From positions 1-64,000 of the forward strand of contig JAJFLO010000169.1 of assembly GCA_021772675.1 (NCBI GenBank): a stretch of 64,000 nt of DNA, in the 5' to 3' direction. Below are positions 45,077-54,984 of this stretch, piece by piece. The notes beneath the pieces are model-generated. The model had not been told where the DNA came from. It did not search any database and saw only the letters and a program-made list of their open reading frames with translations. This DNA comes from Verrucomicrobiota bacterium (GTDB taxonomy: Bacteria; Verrucomicrobiota; Lentisphaeria; JABSQK01; JAJFLO01). Position 1 is the first letter of the stretch; each line of letters opens with the position of its first letter. The position numbers and the translations under genes are program-made.

Positions 45077-46624
45077 ATGGATGTACCCGAAAAAAGCATT
45101 GTCATTCTAGATTTTGGTTCTCAATATACTCAACTCATAGCTCGATGCATTCGAGAATTAAATGTCTACAGTATTATCGTTCGATTTAACACAAGCGCTG
45201 AAATACTAAAGTCACTTAATCCTTCAGGAATTATTTTTAGTGGAGGCCCTGCAAGTGTTTATGGCGAAACTGCACCAACGATTGATCACGAAATTCTCAA
45301 CCTGAATATTCCGATTTTAGGAATATGTTATGGTCTCCAGCTCATTGTCCACATCCTTGGTGGAAATGTAGATTCATCAAGTAATAGAGAATTTGGTCAT
45401 GCAGAACTAAGTATTAATGAGACCTCACCATTATTGCATAAATTGGGTGAAAAACAAAATGTCTGGATGAGTCATTCCGATAAGGTCCTGTCAATCCCTC
45501 CTGAATTCGAGTCAATTGCTGAAACTGAAAATACCAAGCATGCGGCCATCGCGAACAACGATAAGAAAATATATGGAATTCAATTTCACCCTGAGGTTGC
45601 CCATACGCCCTGTGGTATGGATTTGCTACATAACTTTGTATTTTCAGTATGCAAATGCATTGAAAATTGGTCTATGAGTTCATTTATAGAAACCACAGTA
45701 GTTAACATTCAATCAAAAGTAAAAAACGATAAGGTTATACTTGGATTAAGTGGTGGTGTTGATTCCTCAGTAACCGCTCTATTATTGCAAAAAGCAATCG
45801 GTGAAAATTTGATCTGTGTTTTCGTAAATAATGGTCTGCTGCGTTCTGGAGAACCAGAATATATCAAAGATGTATTTGGTAACCGATTTTTACTCAATCT
45901 TCATATTGAAGATGCCACAGATCGCTTTTTGGAAAAATTAAAAGGTGTTACAGAACCTGAATCAAAACGTAAAATTATTGGTCACAAATTTATTGAGGTA
46001 TTTGATGAAGTCGCAGGACAATACAATAACGTCCGATATTTAGCACAGGGTACAACCTATCCGGATGTAATCGAAAGTGTTTCAATCAATGATAATCCAA
46101 GTGCGGTTATCAAAAGTCATCACAATGTAGGTGGATTGCCCGAGGAAATGGAATTGGATTTGATCGAGCCATTACGAACATTATTCAAAGACGAAGTCAG
46201 GGAAGTTGGTCGCCAGCTCGGGTTGCCAAAAGAACTGAATTTGCGTCAACCTTTTCCTGGCCCAGGCTTGGCAGTGAGAATAATTGGTGAAGTGGAAAAA
46301 GAAGGATTGGACGTTCTGCGGAAGGCAGATAAAGTTGTTCATGATGAAATGATTAAGGCAGAGTTTTACTACAAGGTGTGGCAGTCATTTGCAGTCTTAT
46401 TACCTGTACGAAGTGTTGGGGTGATGGGAGACGAGCGAACGTATGAAAACGCCATTGCCTTGAGAATTGTTGAAAGTTCTGATGGAATGACAGCGGACTG
46501 GGCTCGATTGCCATACGAATTACTATCGAAAATTTCTAATAGAATTATTAACGAAGTCCATGGTATAAATCGTGTCTGTTACGATATCAGCTCAAAACCT
46601 CCAGGTACAATTGAGTGGGAATAA
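45077..46624 (+). CDS. guaA: GMP synthase (glutamine-hydrolysing)
   Basis: GuaA aminates XMP to GMP. The 515-residue protein joins a class I glutamine amidotransferase domain (GILGICYGLQLI with nucleophile Cys84, IQFHPEV with catalytic His) to an ATP-pyrophosphatase domain (VILGLSGGVDSSVTALL). The C-terminal XMP-binding dimerisation domain includes RQPFPGPGLAVRIIGE and ends in the conserved KPPGTIEWE. All key residues are present. It ends the exbB cluster, an arrangement likely reflecting read-through rather than shared function. Confidence 0.97.
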   Translation: MDVPEKSIVILDFGSQYTQLIARCIRELNVYSIIVRFNTSAEILKSLNPSGIIFSGGPASVYGETAPTIDHEILNLNIPILGICYGLQLIVHILGGNVDSSSNREFGHAELSINETSPLLHKLGEKQNVWMSHSDKVLSIPPEFESIAETENTKHAAIANNDKKIYGIQFHPEVAHTPCGMDLLHNFVFSVCKCIENWSMSSFIETTVVNIQSKVKNDKVILGLSGGVDSSVTALLLQKAIGENLICVFVNNGLLRSGEPEYIKDVFGNRFLLNLHIEDATDRFLEKLKGVTEPESKRKIIGHKFIEVFDEVAGQYNNVRYLAQGTTYPDVIESVSINDNPSAVIKSHHNVGGLPEEMELDLIEPLRTLFKDEVREVGRQLGLPKELNLRQPFPGPGLAVRIIGEVEKEGLDVLRKADKVVHDEMIKAEFYYKVWQSFAVLLPVRSVGVMGDERTYENAIALRIVESSDGMTADWARLPYELLSKISNRIINEVHGINRVCYDISSKPPGTIEWE

Positions 46625-46628
46625 GCAC

Positions 46629-47432
46629 ATAAAAAAGTTAGGTATATTTTTTCTGACTTTGTTAAACACTATCAGTTTTAGGCTGTGCTGGAGAAGCTGT
46701 CGGGAGCAAACGGCAAGTTAGACTATTCATTAGGCAGTCTGGATTCCAATAGTGGAGAAATCATTCGTGGAAGTCTTACCATTCCAGTAGGTTTAAAATT
46801 TGGTTTCCGAGAAAATTTTCATTATTCAGATGTTTCGAGACGTTGTCGACTCGTATGGAGCAGATTTAGCCGCTGAGCAATATTTTGATAAATTTACATT
46901 ATCTCTTACAGCAGGTATCGGTCAGATAAAATATTATAATCCTGTTCCATTTATTGAAACTGAGGAAACCGGTTTTTCTTCTTCATTAGGATTAACTGTT
47001 TGTCCTTTTGCCAGTCTAACTGTAACGGGTTCCTTTTTGCGAAAATTTGATAATAATTTATATCAGCTGATAATAGAGAGCATGGAATAAAGTGGTTGGA
47101 GCGTTTTTTGTGAATTTGCGAAGGGTGACAATAATTATGATCAGGGTTTTGCCGGTTTACGTTATTACCTTGGGAAGAAGAAAAACCTAAAGAGGAGACA
47201 TAGAGAAGATGATCCGGCGAATTCTCTGAATAACACCTTATTTGGAATAGGAACCTATGATGCAGAATTTAATGAAGAAAAGAGAGATTTTACTCAAGAG
47301 ATTAGGGCAAATATTTCCAATTTTGGACCCCAAGCTGTTTTAATGGAATCAAGCCCTGAGTCAATACCGCTTATTCTTGATATCAATAACAATAATTCTA
47401 ATTTTGGCACCTCTGATTTTGGGTTTATCTGA
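46629..47432 (+). pseudogene. Porin-like outer-membrane protein, broken
   Basis: A signal-peptide-like stretch (KKLGIFFLTLLNTISF) begins at an ATA at 46629 where an ATG would be expected. After a frameshift near 46684 the barrel begins (LSGANGKLDYSLGSLDSNSG, IRGSLTIPVGLKFGF). A second frameshift near 46800-46860 leads into DKFTLSLTAGIGQIKYYNPV and LGLTVCPFASLTVTGSF. An in-frame TAA at 47088-47090 precedes SGWSVFCEFAKGDNNYDQGF and AGLRYYLGKKKNLKRRHRED. The alternating strands and aromatic girdles resemble an outer-membrane beta-barrel. The lost start, two frameshifts and a stop make it nonfunctional. The exact porin family is not identified. Confidence 0.7.
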
Positions 47433-47513
47433 TCATATCAGAGTATCCCGCTGAGGTCAAGCCTGTTAGGCCCATGATTACTGAATACTTTATTTATATC
47501 GTCCACTTTACAT

Positions 47514-49304
47514 TCACAGACTAAGCTGACAAACTCGTGTAACTTCGGCCTCAGTTGTAATACCTTTTTCAATTTTTGCTTTTCCGCTTTCAAGCAAACC
47601 AATCATGCCGTTATCATGAGCAATCTTATTTAGGACCGCATTGTCTGCCCCTTGACCGGTCGCTCTCCGAATATCTTCATCAACGGTTAAAAATTCGAAT
47701 ATTCCTACTCGCCCACGATAGCCAGAACCGTTACAATTCCGACAATTTTTCGTTAATGGTTCACCATCATTTGGGTCGTTTTCAGATTGCGGTATTGACC
47801 GGAATTCCTTAATATCAGAGACAACACCCTTGCCATTGCAATTCGTACAAATTGTACGCAATAAACGTTGAGACATCACGCCGACCAATGCGGAAGAGAT
47901 TAAAAATGGCTCGACGCCCATATCAACCAAACGACTGATTGCACCGGTTGCATCGTTTGTATGTAGTGTACTTAATACGAGGTGTCCCGTAAGTGCGGCA
48001 TGGATGGCGATTTCTGCTGTTTCTTTATCTCGAATTTCACCGACTAATATTATGTCTGGGTCTTGACGTACAATTGAGCGTAGACCATTTGCAAAGGATA
48101 GACCAATTGACGCTTTGACCTGTATTTGTGTTACACCTTTCATTTGATATTCTATGGGATCTTCAATCGTTATGACTTTTTTCTCCTCAGTATCTAGAAG
48201 ATTCATAACACAATACAAGGTTGTGGTTTTTCCGCTTCCAGTCGGACCGACAACAAGTATCATTCCATGAGGTTGTTTGACTAATTTTGTAAATGGTTTT
48301 TTGATGTAATCTTCCATACCAATATTAGCTAAGGTAAAAGAGGTAATATCCTTGCGTAACAGACGTAATACGATGCTTTCACCATGCATTGATGGAAGTG
48401 TACTTATTCTGACATCTATTTGTGCACGGCCAATCTGTAGTTCGGTCCGTCCATCTTGAGGCAGCCTGCGTTCAGCAATATTAAGTCCGCCAATCAATTT
48501 TATTCTAGACGCGATTGCTGCAAATGATGACGCAGGAGGAGTCAACACAGTTTGTAAAACTCCGTCAACTCGATACCGAATTGCCAGTTGTTCTTCTGAT
48601 GGTTCTACATGAATATCACTTGCCCCCATCTCAATTGCCTGGGCAAACACATCATTCACAAGGCGTACAATTGGTGCTTCTAACGCTAAATCTCGCAAGG
48701 CTGCTTCACTGGCGTCACCGTCAATGTTAAATAAATCGTCGGAAATTTCGTCTTCAATCTGACTGTATAACGAATTAATTAGTCGCTCAATTTGACTACG
48801 TGGGGCGAAACAGAAGGATGCTCGTCGATTTAATAAATGGTCCCAATGAAAGGCAATAGTTGGAATCGAATAGGGCATTGCGACGACAATTACAACCGAA
48901 TCCGAATCCCAGGAAACGGGTAAACACAACCAGTTATTTAAGTATTCAAATGTTATGTCGGGAAACCGATCAACATTGTCAAGCAGCTCCTCTTCAATGG
49001 CGGGTAATCCGGTAGCATTGACATAGGCCTGTAATATTTCGTTTTCTGAAATTTTTCCTTGAGTCGCAAAGTCCCATTCAAAACGAGATTCAAAATCTTT
49101 TAGACTTTCGGTTGCTTCGAGGCATGTTTCTATGTGCTCACGGATAGAATCAATATATTGATCCACCGATTTGGTTAGTAATTTAGGACCAATACTACCA
49201 GAAGTCTGTTGCTCACCTTCGGGTACCAAACCTGATTCGGATTTCGGTTTATCCAGAAGTTCACCGATAACGGATGTATCACTATTTTCAAAATCTTCAG
49301 ACAT
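47514..49304 (-). CDS. gspE: Type II secretion/pilus assembly ATPase (GspE family)
   Basis: A 596-residue cytoplasmic hexameric ATPase driving pseudopilus assembly. The N-terminal domain (1-190) includes an MshEN-like region. Later elements are SDIHVEPSEEQLAIRYRVDG, the Walker A loop GPTGSGKTTTLY near residue 355, VITIEDPIEYQMKGVTQIQV (Asp box), and Walker B with RQDPDIILVGEIRDKETAE, then HTNDA. A zinc-binding insert with paired cysteines (CTNCNGKG and CRNCNGSG) is present, as in GspE and PilB. It is the last gene of the secretion operon. GspF, prepilin peptidase and pseudopilin genes are not in the window. Confidence 0.93.
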   Translation of the reverse strand: MSEDFENSDTSVIGELLDKPKSESGLVPEGEQQTSGSIGPKLLTKSVDQYIDSIREHIETCLEATESLKDFESRFEWDFATQGKISENEILQAYVNATGLPAIEEELLDNVDRFPDITFEYLNNWLCLPVSWDSDSVVIVVAMPYSIPTIAFHWDHLLNRRASFCFAPRSQIERLINSLYSQIEDEISDDLFNIDGDASEAALRDLALEAPIVRLVNDVFAQAIEMGASDIHVEPSEEQLAIRYRVDGVLQTVLTPPASSFAAIASRIKLIGGLNIAERRLPQDGRTELQIGRAQIDVRISTLPSMHGESIVLRLLRKDITSFTLANIGMEDYIKKPFTKLVKQPHGMILVVGPTGSGKTTTLYCVMNLLDTEEKKVITIEDPIEYQMKGVTQIQVKASIGLSFANGLRSIVRQDPDIILVGEIRDKETAEIAIHAALTGHLVLSTLHTNDATGAISRLVDMGVEPFLISSALVGVMSQRLLRTICTNCNGKGVVSDIKEFRSIPQSENDPNDGEPLTKNCRNCNGSGYRGRVGIFEFLTVDEDIRRATGQGADNAVLNKIAHDNGMIGLLESGKAKIEKGITTEAEVTRVCQLSL

Positions 49305-49331
49305 ATTTTATTTCCTAAACAGTTGATGAAC

Positions 49332-52049
49332 CTATTGGTTAATTACTCGTTTTTCATTCATTTCATGAAACTCATTGATCGAGTCTAATGCTGCTTGATA
49401 TCGATTCATCAATTGTTTGGCATCAGTTTTTGTATCAATTACGTGAACAGTTATGAGTAATAATAATTCAAGCCGACTTCTATTTTTGCCAACTGAACTG
49501 AATAATTTTCCTAAGTATGGAATATCTTTGATAATTGGAAATCCACGATTTCTATCCAGATTTCTTGACCGGATCATGCCGCCAAGAAGAATTGTTTTTC
49601 CGTCCTCTATGATCATTGACGTTTCAATGACACGAGTTTGAATAGTTGGTGAATTAATGCTGGAGGTTTCCGTTTCGATTGCCTCTGAAACTTCCTGGCG
49701 AATATCTAGAGTAACCAATTTTTTTGCGGTAATATGGGGCGTTACTGATAATATGATACCGGTATCTTGATACTGTACATCTGTAAAATTTCGATCGGTA
49801 TTATTGTCTCCAGTTTCTGTGCGTGATGCAATTGGAATACTGTCACCAACATTGATTGTTGCCTCTTCATCGCTAATAGCAATGATCTGTGGTGAGTTTA
49901 AGATACGAGTATTTGTCTTGCCGGCAACGGCCTGAATTTGTGAGAATACCTCTCCCGCCACAAGATTGGTGGCTGTATTGGCCACATTATCTATATTTTT
50001 GTCAAAGCTGATATTAATTAACCGGTCAGCAGCAGCAGGAAGTCCCGGCGTAAAGTCAAACCCAACGCTTTTTCCATCTCCTTTGTTTTTTGCTGCTGCA
50101 TAGATGAATCCGAATTCAGTATCTTTTGTTAGGGTAATTTCGGCGATTGTGGCTTGTATGAGTACTTGAAGAGGTGGAGTGTCTAATCTTTGCAGCAGGG
50201 CTTCCAGCATTGAATACGCACGAGTTGTTGTTCGGATAACAAGACGATTGTGGCTACCATCTGCGAGTATGGTTACGGGTATATCAAAAACCGTCGCTGG
50301 CTTTTCATCACTTGAATTGGTCCGACGATTTGCAGAACTTGTTCGTGGCCTACTCGATGTTGTTGATCGGTCGGTTCCTGTTGTTGTTGAGGTTGGAGTT
50401 GTACTTGTGGATCTAGAACGTGAAGAAGATGAACTTGACGAATTAAAGAAAATACTAACGTTGTCACTTAAGTCTTCAGCATTATTATATTTCACATCAT
50501 AAAAGAATATCCGTTCTTCTTCGGAAGATTCTTCATTATCAAGGATATTAACCCAGCGTTTTACTTCATCAAGTACCTCCAATGTCGGCGCGGCTGCGAT
50601 TAACACCTGCAAACGCGCGAGTTCTATAATTTTGACACTGTGACCATCTCCTTTTTCAGCCGTTGTTACGGAAAACCCCAAAATCGGTAATATTTGCTTC
50701 AACTCTTCCAATACAACTTCTGATTCTACGTAGTTACATTTAATACTTATTTGCGGCCAATTTGTTTCCCCCATAACATCAAGTTTATTTATTAATTCCC
50801 TAAGCTTCACCATATTTGGTGGGGCCTCAATGATTAGTAAACTATTTAAGTATTGTATCGGACTTACTGTTGCACCAGCCGTTATAAAAGGCTTAATTAA
50901 ATTAGAAATATCTGCCGCAGTTGTATTAAAGAGTTTTATAATTTCAACATGGACGTTGGGAATTGGATCATGTTTAGCAAAAACACGTCGTTCCTGAGGC
51001 ATTTTGTTAAATGGTAGAATATTAATAAAGCCATGATGTTTTGATGCATACGATCCGGAAATCCATAAAATATGTTCAAATAATTCCCATGCCTCCCTCC
51101 GTGTCATTTGGGTGTCAATCGTCATTGTAACCGATCCAGACACACCGGGATCGATATAATATTGAAAATCCAGCGTTAAGGAAAACATTTGTACCACATT
51201 TACCAGGTTTTCAGCATCAAAATTAAATTTAACCTCAAGTTTCGCCGTTGGATTCTCGAGATCTTTAGTCATATCCATTGGCAAACTGTATTCATCTGTT
51301 TGCGCTAATAACAATGGCGTGGCATCGGGGATTCTCTGAGGTAGAATAGGTGCATTCTTGGTATTCGTATCCATTGTCGATGTAAGCATATCCATAGATT
51401 TAGTTGAAGTTTTTTCGCCAGGCATTTCCGCTGAATTTTCAATATCCATAGTCAGGTTTTCTGGTAAACTGTGTTCAGCCTCGGATAAAGTCGATGGGGA
51501 GGGTTGAGGTGGTCTAGTTGGTAAAGCAGGTGTGCTGGCGGCATTCGTATCCAGATTTGGCTTCTGCCTATCGATTATTTGAGCTAAAGGCTCAACATTA
51601 AGTACCCGTGTTTCATATTTCTTTTTAATCTTTGCAAGTTTTTTTCTAAGTGACAATACCTTTTTCGATATAGATTTGGCATTTTTTTTAGCAGCAATTA
51701 ACTCTTTCTTTGCGGCTTTTCGCTGAGAATTGTTGTCAAGGCGACTCATATTTGCGGTTTTCTCAGTAATAACGCGCAAGGTTTCCTGTAATTGAGATTG
51801 CTGATCATCAAGCTGTATTTGTACACGCTTCATTTTAAGTTCAATTTTTTTGCTTTTCGGGTCGTTACTCGCATCTTTTCGTACTTTTTCAGACTTAGCT
51901 GTATTATCTGACTTGTCCAATAAATGCTCATTTTTTGCTTTGCTAGTGTCGGTTGTCTGGCAACCCGAAATAAATATCATATTCAGAGCCATAATTATAA
52001 ACCAGGCTGAATACGCTTGTCTATTTAATGTAAAATTTTGTTTTGCCAT
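49332..52049 (-). CDS. gspD: Type II secretin (GspD family) with long coiled-coil N-terminus
   Basis: A 905-residue outer-membrane secretin. The signal ends in a lipobox-like ISGC (cysteine about 30), so it may be a lipoprotein. A basic coiled coil (about 70-155) and a Pro/Ser/Thr-rich linker (about 165-270) precede the N0 domain (KFNFDAENLVNVVQMFSLT), an unusual extension. Three N-type domains follow; the third has a Ser/Thr/Arg-rich insert (SSSSSRSRSTSTTPTSTTT). The pore domain begins LQVLIQATIAEITLTKDTEF and ends LELLLLITVHVI. The coiled coil probably spans peptidoglycan or binds partners. Located between gspC-like and gspE genes. Confidence 0.9.
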   Translation of the reverse strand: MAKQNFTLNRQAYSAWFIIMALNMIFISGCQTTDTSKAKNEHLLDKSDNTAKSEKVRKDASNDPKSKKIELKMKRVQIQLDDQQSQLQETLRVITEKTANMSRLDNNSQRKAAKKELIAAKKNAKSISKKVLSLRKKLAKIKKKYETRVLNVEPLAQIIDRQKPNLDTNAASTPALPTRPPQPSPSTLSEAEHSLPENLTMDIENSAEMPGEKTSTKSMDMLTSTMDTNTKNAPILPQRIPDATPLLLAQTDEYSLPMDMTKDLENPTAKLEVKFNFDAENLVNVVQMFSLTLDFQYYIDPGVSGSVTMTIDTQMTRREAWELFEHILWISGSYASKHHGFINILPFNKMPQERRVFAKHDPIPNVHVEIIKLFNTTAADISNLIKPFITAGATVSPIQYLNSLLIIEAPPNMVKLRELINKLDVMGETNWPQISIKCNYVESEVVLEELKQILPILGFSVTTAEKGDGHSVKIIELARLQVLIAAAPTLEVLDEVKRWVNILDNEESSEEERIFFYDVKYNNAEDLSDNVSIFFNSSSSSSSRSRSTSTTPTSTTTGTDRSTTSSRPRTSSANRRTNSSDEKPATVFDIPVTILADGSHNRLVIRTTTRAYSMLEALLQRLDTPPLQVLIQATIAEITLTKDTEFGFIYAAAKNKGDGKSVGFDFTPGLPAAADRLINISFDKNIDNVANTATNLVAGEVFSQIQAVAGKTNTRILNSPQIIAISDEEATINVGDSIPIASRTETGDNNTDRNFTDVQYQDTGIILSVTPHITAKKLVTLDIRQEVSEAIETETSSINSPTIQTRVIETSMIIEDGKTILLGGMIRSRNLDRNRGFPIIKDIPYLGKLFSSVGKNRSRLELLLLITVHVIDTKTDAKQLMNRYQAALDSINEFHEMNEKRVINQ

Positions 52050-52115
52050 TGATCTTTAGATCTCCTTCGATTTTGATTCGTGTTAAACCCTCATTATGGG
52101 GTAATAATATATTCA

Positions 52116-52994
52116 TTACCTTCTGGTTGGTCTTGGGTATTGACTTTTTCTCCGTTCCTGGCTACCGGCATTCGTACTTGTACTATTTTGATTTGTCGTA
52201 GGTTGCTGTGTTCCTCGATTAAATGCAGGGGGAGGCGGCGGCGGCGGCGGTGGGATTGATTTTTTTGCCGCATCCGTATCGGCTATTTTGTTAGGTGGTT
52301 TTTTCTCTTTGCTTTTCGCCGTCTCGATCCTTTTCCTTGCTGCTAAATCTTTCTTCGATTTCTTATCAACTTCTTTCTTTGCGACTTCCCTACGTTTTTC
52401 ACTACTTTCATCACTTTTATCGAGTCTCAATGTTAGTTCTTGATCACCTTTCTTAATGACAATATAGTCAATGCTAATCTCATTGAGTTTAAATCCAGTT
52501 TCTCCCACAGAATCACCCAACATATAAACTTTTTGATTCTTATCTTTTGCAGCTTTGCTTGGCCCTCGGCGCGTATTTTTTCGTCGGTTGCTTGTTCGCG
52601 TATTTTTTCGTCGTTTCTGTTGTCTGTTTGCTCCTTTTATGACGCGAATACTGGCGCAAGATTTGTTCGCAACCTGAGCAATGCTCATTAATTCAAAATG
52701 CTCGTTTACTTGCTCAGGTTCTTTGATATCCAAGTCATCAAGGATACTTTCTTCAAAAGATCTATCTGGATGAAATAAATTTTTTTCCCATAAAATATCA
52801 CTTTCTTGCCGGCCGAGTTTGGGAATTTGGTCATTCGTTTCATCGACTATCCCCACCCTCTCAGAATTTTCAGAAATAGGCAAGCTGGACGTTGAATTCG
52901 TATCGACTGGAATCGTTGGATTTACTAAATTGTTGGTCAAGAGAGCTGCAACAATTGTTAAGGATATGTTGATTATAATTAAAAATTTGCCCAT
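52116..52994 (-). CDS. GspC-like inner-membrane secretion protein
   Basis: A 292-residue protein with one N-terminal membrane helix (FLIIINISLTIVAALLTNNLV). After a linker the homology-region pattern of GspC/PulC is visible: KVYMLGDSVGETGFKLNEIS, then IDYIVIKKGDQELTLRL. A highly basic insert (RQQKRRKNTRTSNRRKNTRR) interrupts the region, and the tail is Lys-rich with a run of about nine prolines. GspC links the secretin to the inner-membrane platform. Its start overlaps the stop of the preceding gspM-like gene by one base. Assignment rests on the HR region plus gene order. Confidence 0.65.
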   Translation of the reverse strand: MGKFLIIINISLTIVAALLTNNLVNPTIPVDTNSTSSLPISENSERVGIVDETNDQIPKLGRQESDILWEKNLFHPDRSFEESILDDLDIKEPEQVNEHFELMSIAQVANKSCASIRVIKGANRQQKRRKNTRTSNRRKNTRRGPSKAAKDKNQKVYMLGDSVGETGFKLNEISIDYIVIKKGDQELTLRLDKSDESSEKRREVAKKEVDKKSKKDLAARKRIETAKSKEKKPPNKIADTDAAKKSIPPPPPPPPPAFNRGTQQPTTNQNSTSTNAGSQERRKSQYPRPTRR

Positions 52995-53578
52995 TATAAT
53001 TGTTGCCCAGTTAGGTAGTTATCAACAGTGGGTTCTATGATAAAAGCACGTACTTTTCCTGAAATATTGACTGCGGTTGGATCTTTGGTTCTGTTCGGAC
53101 GAATTACACAGTTATGCCATATTAATAGGGGACGTTCATTTTCAATGTCTTGTAAAAAATCACTAACATTTTTAATTGAAGTTGTACTGCTAATGGTAAT
53201 ATCGATAGCACGAATGTTATCACTGACATCAACTATTTTTGGCGCACCGACTTTGTTTAAAGTCACTCCATTTTTTTTACCTAAGCGTTCAATCTTCTGT
53301 TGAATTTGGTTTGTGGGCATTTTATCCGTTGACTGCCAGTACTGGCTAACCATTCTCCCTAATTTCTCTTTTTTCTCCTTCCGCTTTTCGATCAATTTTT
53401 GCATATTGGTTAATTCTGCGTTTAATAGTTTGATCTTTTGCTTTTGCTCCTTAATCAGTTTTGAGGTTGGGATGACCACATTATCAATATTCATAAATTT
53501 CACCCCATAGAATAGAATCAAAATAATAATAAGAGCATAATAAGATTTCTGGCGACCTGTTATTTTGCGGCTAGACAT
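52994..53578 (-). CDS. GspM/PilO-like secretion platform protein
   Basis: A 194-residue protein with one membrane helix (SYYALIIILILFYGVKFMNI), a coiled coil (about 42-75, LIKEQKQKIKLLNAELTNMQ) and a ferredoxin-like domain ending in SISTTSIKNVSDFLQDIENE-type segments (as read: TSIKNVSDFLQDIENERPLL). This is the GspM or PilO layout. It overlaps both neighbours by one base (TAATG), showing tight translational coupling in the operon. Confidence 0.7.
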   Translation of the reverse strand: MSSRKITGRQKSYYALIIILILFYGVKFMNIDNVVIPTSKLIKEQKQKIKLLNAELTNMQKLIEKRKEKKEKLGRMVSQYWQSTDKMPTNQIQQKIERLGKKNGVTLNKVGAPKIVDVSDNIRAIDITISSTTSIKNVSDFLQDIENERPLLIWHNCVIRPNRTKDPTAVNISGKVRAFIIEPTVDNYLTGQQL

Positions 53579-54984
53579 TAAATTTCCTGTTTCTTCTCGG
53601 AGTCATCTTGTGTGTTATTACGATCAGTTTTTTTGTCAGGCGACAGATTTGAGTCGACTGCATTTGGTGATTCAGGATCTTCTGAACTATTCATATTTAC
53701 CGCTGGTTTTTCTTCATCTCCAGAAATCATCCTGCAATTAATGGTATAATTAATCGTTCCATCAGCGAGTTGCCGTTTTCTCATGGTAATATCCGAGAGA
53801 ATTTGAGAATGTTGCAGCACTTCTGTTATATCTGAATCTTCGGATTCGGTTCTTAACTCAACCCGTAGTTCATTAACATCCCAATTAAAATTTGAGGACC
53901 ACAATTCGTCACTGGTTAGCGTCGTCACTTCAATCAATGATCTTGCCATTGAAAAAATTGTTTTATCGAGTTCGATTAACTCAGTTTCCAGGTTGTCTCC
54001 AAACAATGTGTCTTCATCAGAGATCTGCACCTTATCAACTTTGTCCTTAATGCGCCGGTACTCAGCATTGAGTTCATTGTATTCCTGGTAATGATCGTAG
54101 AATATGGAGCTTATAAAAATTCCAGATAGAAAGAATAAGTAGACTGCGAGCACCATAAAGTATATTTTATGGGTTCGATTTCGTTTCGGTCGCAATTCTA
54201 ACGGTGTTGGAAGCCACTGTTTCCGGTCTGAATAAAATTCATTACTAACACCGTAAATCGCTAAAATTATCGATGTTGTAAATGTTCTTTGGATTTCGGT
54301 TGATAAATCCGCGACTCCTCCAATGTTCAGATTTTCAAGTCGAAGGGGCTCATCCCCAAGTCCGAAAATGTCATGAGAATCCTGATCGGGCGAAAGGTTG
54401 ATAATTTCCCGTTCACCTTCAGGCTTGGATTTTAAAATAAAGGGTTCATTTCCATTGGTATTTTCCAGGCAGACGTCGGTACCTGTAATTGCTGGATCCA
54501 GAACGGCAATTGCCGGAATAATCATATCAACACCATTACTAATAGCGCTTGAGGCGGAAATCCAGGATTCCCAATCCGTTTGAGAAAAATACACGACGCG
54601 TATGAGATATTGCTCTGTATTTTCAATTTTCCCAACGATTCTATATCCCCATTGAATTTCGTCAATTGGAATCGGAGTATATTTTGCTAATTCGAAGTAG
54701 AGAGCATTTCTAAGGTCATTGGCAGCAATTTTTGGCATTTTAAGGTCAATGAAACATGACTTACTAAAATTTCCACCCACGACGACAGTTGTTTCTCCAC
54801 CTGGATTCAGAGAAATATAACCATTTTCTAACAACTGTGCATGCGATTGATTTCCTGTTTTTTTTGCTTGCCAGTGGCTTGTTATCTCAAACCTATTTCC
54901 CTTTCGTTCAATCAATACCCCCCTGAAAGTACCACAATTATCCCATGAGAATGCGGCACATGTCGAGCTTTGAAATAATGACAT
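53578..54984 (-). CDS. GspL-like (PilM/PilN-type) secretion platform protein
   Basis: The 468-residue product begins with an actin-like, PilM-type cytoplasmic domain (KSCFIDLKMPKIAANDLRNALYFE, YTPIPIDEIQWGYRIVG). It continues through one membrane helix near 275-295 (IYFMVLAVYLFFLSGIFISS) to a coiled coil and a periplasmic PilN-like domain. This two-part plan is that of GspL. The C-terminal tail is acidic and Asp/Ser-rich. It is the first gene of the secretion operon; the promoter should lie in the long gap upstream. Confidence 0.72.
   Translation of the reverse strand: MSLFQSSTCAAFSWDNCGTFRGVLIERKGNRFEITSHWQAKKTGNQSHAQLLENGYISLNPGGETTVVVGGNFSKSCFIDLKMPKIAANDLRNALYFELAKYTPIPIDEIQWGYRIVGKIENTEQYLIRVVYFSQTDWESWISASSAISNGVDMIIPAIAVLDPAITGTDVCLENTNGNEPFILKSKPEGEREIINLSPDQDSHDIFGLGDEPLRLENLNIGGVADLSTEIQRTFTTSIILAIYGVSNEFYSDRKQWLPTPLELRPKRNRTHKIYFMVLAVYLFFLSGIFISSIFYDHYQEYNELNAEYRRIKDKVDKVQISDEDTLFGDNLETELIELDKTIFSMARSLIEVTTLTSDELWSSNFNWDVNELRVELRTESEDSDITEVLQHSQILSDITMRKRQLADGTINYTINCRMISGDEEKPAVNMNSSEDPESPNAVDSNLSPDKKTDRNNTQDDSEKKQEI

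Noticed and set aside
50179-50502. 107-codon + strand frame inside the secretin gene
   Set aside because: Antisense to the Ser/Thr-rich coding region of gspD; an expected by-product of that composition.
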